A stretch of 8,139 nt of DNA, from contig JAPUIR010000165.1 of NCBI GenBank assembly GCA_027296805.1, forward strand, positions 1-8,139. Reading direction: 5' to 3'. Each line of letters opens with the position of its first letter. Positions within the stretch are counted from its first letter, which is position 1. The notes beneath the pieces are model-generated. The model searched no databases. It had not been told where the DNA came from and was given only the letters and a program-made list of their open reading frames with translations. The translations under genes and the position numbers were made by a program. The DNA is from Chloroflexota bacterium. GTDB lineage: Bacteria; Chloroflexota; Dehalococcoidia; Bin125. Shown piece by piece: positions 6,565-8,139 of the stretch.

Positions 6565-6615
6565 GTGACCGAGGCTACGCACCGTTTGGTAAGAATCCGG
6601 TAAGAGCGCGTAAGA
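6565..6615 (-). promoter_or_regulatory. Candidate autoregulated promoter of the two-component operon
   Basis: Read on the minus strand, TCTTAC occurs three times without a mismatch at 6615-6610, 6605-6600 and 6594-6589. The centres are 10 and 11 bp apart, on one face of the helix. Eleven bp after the last copy comes TAGCCT (6577-6572), a TANNNT -10 box, so transcription would begin near 6565, about 11 nt before ATG 6554. The repeats occupy the -35 position, as expected for an OmpR/PhoB-type activator. The outermost copy extends to TCTTACGCG, the 9-mer also found twice before the adaptor and lipoprotein genes. Confidence 0.65.
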
Positions 6616-6843
6616 AGTTCGGAAAATCTGAGCTCGCCGTCTCCTCTGGGTTCCCATTTGCCATGATCGGGAAACCATGCGACGCCGACCCCGCGCCTCG
6701 ACGAGCGCAGCGACCGCGGCGCGCCAAAGAGCCGTTGGAGCTTGCGATCTTCGCTGGTCACCCAACAGTCAGCACGATCGACGCATCGTGTCTCCCGGCG
6801 CGCGGCTACAAGAGCTGAGCGCCACGCCGCCCGCTCACGCGTT
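6616..6843. other. Intergenic stretch without a supported gene
   Basis: Between the regulator promoter and the duplicated start module I see no reading frame with a credible start signal, no tRNA and no clear stem-loop terminator. The divergent genes on both sides imply promoters rather than terminators here. A 51-codon open frame at 6663-6818 lacks a ribosome-binding site and any family resemblance. Confidence 0.5.
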
Positions 6844-6892
6844 CGCACACCCGATAGACTCCGCCCCATGGACGCGCCGCCGATCCAGTACG
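6844..6892 (+). repeat. Start-module direct repeat, copy 1
   Basis: These 49 bp match 7468-7517 with 46 identical positions, three substitutions and one 1-bp indel. The match includes 25 consecutive identical bases (6851-6875) covering the TAGACT box and the ATG. All three substitutions lie at third codon positions and are synonymous (Ala, Pro, Gln), so both copies encode MDAPPIQY. Similarity ends abruptly after the Tyr codon. Confidence 0.9.
6855..6868 (+). promoter_or_regulatory. Leaderless-type promoter before the 37-codon ORF
   Basis: TAGACT (6855-6860) fits the TANNNT -10 consensus and ends 7 nt before the ATG at 6868, so transcription would begin at or next to the start codon. No Shine-Dalgarno-like sequence is present in the gap (CCGCCCC). 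No convincing -35 hexamer is seen, which is common for such promoters in high-GC bacteria. Confidence 0.5.
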
Positions 6893-6981
6893 CCCCCACC
6901 CAGGAGGGCGGGCGGAACCTTTTCCAGGGGCTGTTCGACCACTACCCCAGCGCCAGCCGGAAAGCCATCTTCTCGGATTAG
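6868..6981 (+). CDS. 37-residue ORF sharing its first eight residues with the downstream hydrolase; small gene or remnant
   Basis: The frame begins MDAPPIQY, identical to the hydrolase at 7493, then continues APTQEGGRNLFQ and ends at TAG 6979-6981. The N-terminal pattern PPIQY-A-x-T-x-x-G resembles the start of alpha/beta hydrolases often seen in environmental bacteria, but no HG oxyanion motif or nucleophile elbow follows. It may be the 5' end of a paralogue truncated by recombination, or a short leader peptide translated from a leaderless mRNA that also carries the acetyltransferase 44 bp downstream. Synonymous-only differences from copy 2 in the shared codons suggest both were once under protein-level selection. 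The rest of the peptide is unrecognised. Confidence 0.35.
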   Translation: MDAPPIQYAPTQEGGRNLFQGLFDHYPSASRKAIFSD

Positions 6982-7025
6982 ACCCGCAGCCCGAAGGCGA
7001 AGGAGGATCGCGAGGGAGATCGCCC

Positions 7026-7454
7026 ATGGTCACCAGCCGCCCCGCCACCCTCGACGACGAACCCCGCGTCCTCGCCTTGCTCCAGCAACTCTTGGAAGAC
7101 GAGACGCCCGATCCTCTGCGCTGGAGCGCGGGCTACCGACTCATCGTTGCGGGTGATCGCGGCACGGCTCTTGTCGCGGAGGACACGGACCGTGTGCTGG
7201 GCTGCATCACCGTCAGCTACAACCTGGCCGTTCGCTACGGCGGCGAGTATGCCCAGATTGAGGAGCTCATTGTGGACCAGGCGGCCCGAGGCAAGAACGT
7301 CGGCGCGGCGCTGGTCAACGCCGCGATCGATGCTGCCCGCGCTCGCGGCTGCCAAGAGATCGGCCTCTACTCCCGCGAGACCACTCGCGCCTTCTACGAG
7401 AAGCTCGGCTTCCGCTACGCCGGCCCCGAGCTGCGCCTTCCCCTCAAGGAGTAG
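7026..7454 (+). CDS. GNAT-family N-acetyltransferase
   Basis: This 142-residue protein is about the length of a single GNAT domain and would transfer an acetyl group from acetyl-CoA to an amine; the substrate cannot be read from the sequence. Motif A, which binds the CoA pyrophosphate, is at about 80-105: strand QIEELIVD, then ARGKNVGAALVNAAI, fitting the R/Q-x-x-G-x-G/A loop. Motif B follows as CQEIGLYSRETTRAFYEKLGFRY (109-131), where the YEKLGF element is typical of the family. The ATG is supported by GAGGGAG (7012-7018), 7 nt upstream. It thus uses a ribosome-binding site, unlike the two flanking frames. It is probably cotranscribed with the 37-codon ORF before it, and a separate promoter for the hydrolase begins 25 bp after its stop. 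Confidence 0.9.
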   Translation: MVTSRPATLDDEPRVLALLQQLLEDETPDPLRWSAGYRLIVAGDRGTALVAEDTDRVLGCITVSYNLAVRYGGEYAQIEELIVDQAARGKNVGAALVNAAIDAARARGCQEIGLYSRETTRAFYEKLGFRYAGPELRLPLKE

Positions 7455-7467
7455 GCGGCGGAGAACC

Positions 7468-7517
7468 CGCACAACCCGATAGACTCCGCCCCATGGACGC
7501 ACCGCCTATCCAATACG
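7468..7517 (+). repeat. Start-module direct repeat, copy 2
   Basis: This is the second copy of the module at 6844-6892, displaced so that the two ATGs are 625 bp apart. The whole acetyltransferase gene lies between the copies. The 25-bp identical core here is 7476-7500. It begins 13 bp after the acetyltransferase stop and covers the hydrolase promoter and first eight codons. Confidence 0.9.
7480..7493 (+). promoter_or_regulatory. Leaderless-type promoter before the hydrolase
   Basis: TAGACT (7480-7485), then CCGCCCC, then ATG 7493. The 7-nt gap places the transcript start at the ATG. The only purine-rich sequence (GGCGGCGGAGAA, 7454-7465) is about 27 nt or more upstream, too far to act as a Shine-Dalgarno site. 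Confidence 0.55.
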
Positions 7518-8139
7518 ACCGCATCAAGGCCGACGTACGGATCGCCTTCGACCACGCCGGGACGGGACCCTTGGTGGTATTTCTGCACGGAATCGGCGGC
7601 AACCGCACCAACTGGACCGAACAGCTCCAGGCCATTGCAGACACCTTCCACGCTGTGGCCTGGGACGCGCGGGGCTACGGGGAGAGCGACGACTACGAGG
7701 GCCCACTCTCGTTCGTGGACTTCAGCGGCGACTTGGTGAGACTGCTCGACCACTTCGGAGTCGCCTGGGCGCACCTGGTTGGGCTCTCGATGGGCGGGCG
7801 GATCGCCCTCGACTTTTACGAGCGCCATCCCGATCGGGTAGCGAGTCTGGTGCTTTGCGATACCTTTCCGGGCTTCGACGGGAAGTCGTTCCCCCGCGCT
7901 GAACGCGAGAAGTTCGTGCGCTCGCGCCGTGATCCGCTGCTGGCCGGCCGGACGCCCCGCGAGATGGCACCTCCCGTCGCGAAGAGCTTGGTGAGCCCCA
8001 GCGCGGGCCCGGAAGTGGTTGCACGATTGGTCGAGAGCATGGCCGCGCTCCACACGGATTCCTACATCAAGGCGATCGAAGCCACGACCCACTACGAGCA
8101 GGTCGCCGACCTCGCGCAGATCGCGGTCCCTGTCCAGTT
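7493..8139 (+). CDS. Alpha/beta-fold hydrolase (3' end cut by window)
   Basis: The frame gives 215 complete codons and runs off the window. The oxyanion-hole motif LHGIGGN is at 31-37 and WDARGYGESD at 57-66. The nucleophile elbow GLSMGG places Ser99, followed by RIALDFYERHPDRVASLVLCDT. This order is characteristic of the alpha/beta hydrolase superfamily and closest in feel to 3-oxoadipate enol-lactonase-like and esterase-like members. The motifs alone do not settle the reaction. The sequence ends at IAVPVQ, just where the strand leading to the catalytic Asp normally begins, so the Asp and His of the triad are outside the window. The start is fixed by the repeated leaderless module. It has no obvious functional tie to the efflux module. 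Confidence 0.9.
   Translation, partial: MDAPPIQYDRIKADVRIAFDHAGTGPLVVFLHGIGGNRTNWTEQLQAIADTFHAVAWDARGYGESDDYEGPLSFVDFSGDLVRLLDHFGVAWAHLVGLSMGGRIALDFYERHPDRVASLVLCDTFPGFDGKSFPRAEREKFVRSRRDPLLAGRTPREMAPPVAKSLVSPSAGPEVVARLVESMAALHTDSYIKAIEATTHYEQVADLAQIAVPVQ

Noticed and set aside
6663..6818. 51-codon plus-strand frame upstream of the duplicated module
   Set aside because: No ribosome-binding site, no leaderless -10 box at the right distance, and no recognisable sequence.
6555..6899. 115-residue N-terminal extension of the response regulator
   Set aside because: The family begins at MRVLVVEDE; the extension has no domain and would cover the repeat operator.
7415..8092. Minus-strand frame of 225 codons opposite the hydrolase
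   Set aside because: Antisense to a clear alpha/beta hydrolase, with no motif of its own.

Overview
The window is GC-rich DNA from a high-GC bacterium whose cell envelope is probably Gram-positive-like. Actinomycetota is my best guess and Chloroflexota is possible. Support comes from the GC-rich codons, a lipoprotein with an acidic Ser/Thr/Pro/Glu linker, an efflux adaptor carrying a peptidoglycan-binding domain, a histidine kinase whose G1 box reads ENTG, and start codons placed as in leaderless mRNAs. No rRNA, tRNA, CRISPR array, insertion sequence or convincing terminator was seen.

Left part (1-4574), envelope export module. On the minus strand an 891-residue HlyD/MacA-type membrane-fusion adaptor (657-3332) is followed, with a TGATG stop/start overlap, by a second adaptor with a peptidoglycan-binding domain (1-657, cut by the window edge). 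The transporter they serve, probably a MacB-type ABC pair, should lie beyond position 1; this is inference. Divergent from them is a lipoprotein (3615-4574) made of three Cys-paired repeats and a Gly/Phe tract.

Middle (4582-6554), a two-component system on the minus strand: an OmpR/PhoB-type response regulator (5901-6554) whose stop overlaps the kinase start in GTGA, then the sensor kinase (4582-5904). The kinase converges on the lipoprotein gene with only 7 bp between their stops.

The main find is a shared operator. TCTTAC half-sites spaced 10-11 bp apart lie upstream of both the response regulator and the large adaptor, each set ending exactly 11 bp before a TANNNT -10 box. A further pair points towards the lipoprotein. 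The 9-mer TCTTACGCG occurs three times in these two regions. The simplest reading is that the regulator controls itself, the adaptor operon and probably the lipoprotein: an envelope-stress or export system with a sensor, a surface lipoprotein and a double-adaptor pump.

Right part (6844-8139), plus strand: a GNAT acetyltransferase (7026-7454) lies between two near-identical 49-50 bp copies of a leaderless start module (TAGACT, 7 nt, ATG, then codons for MDAPPIQY). The first copy opens a 37-codon reading frame of unknown nature. The second opens an alpha/beta hydrolase that runs off the window end.
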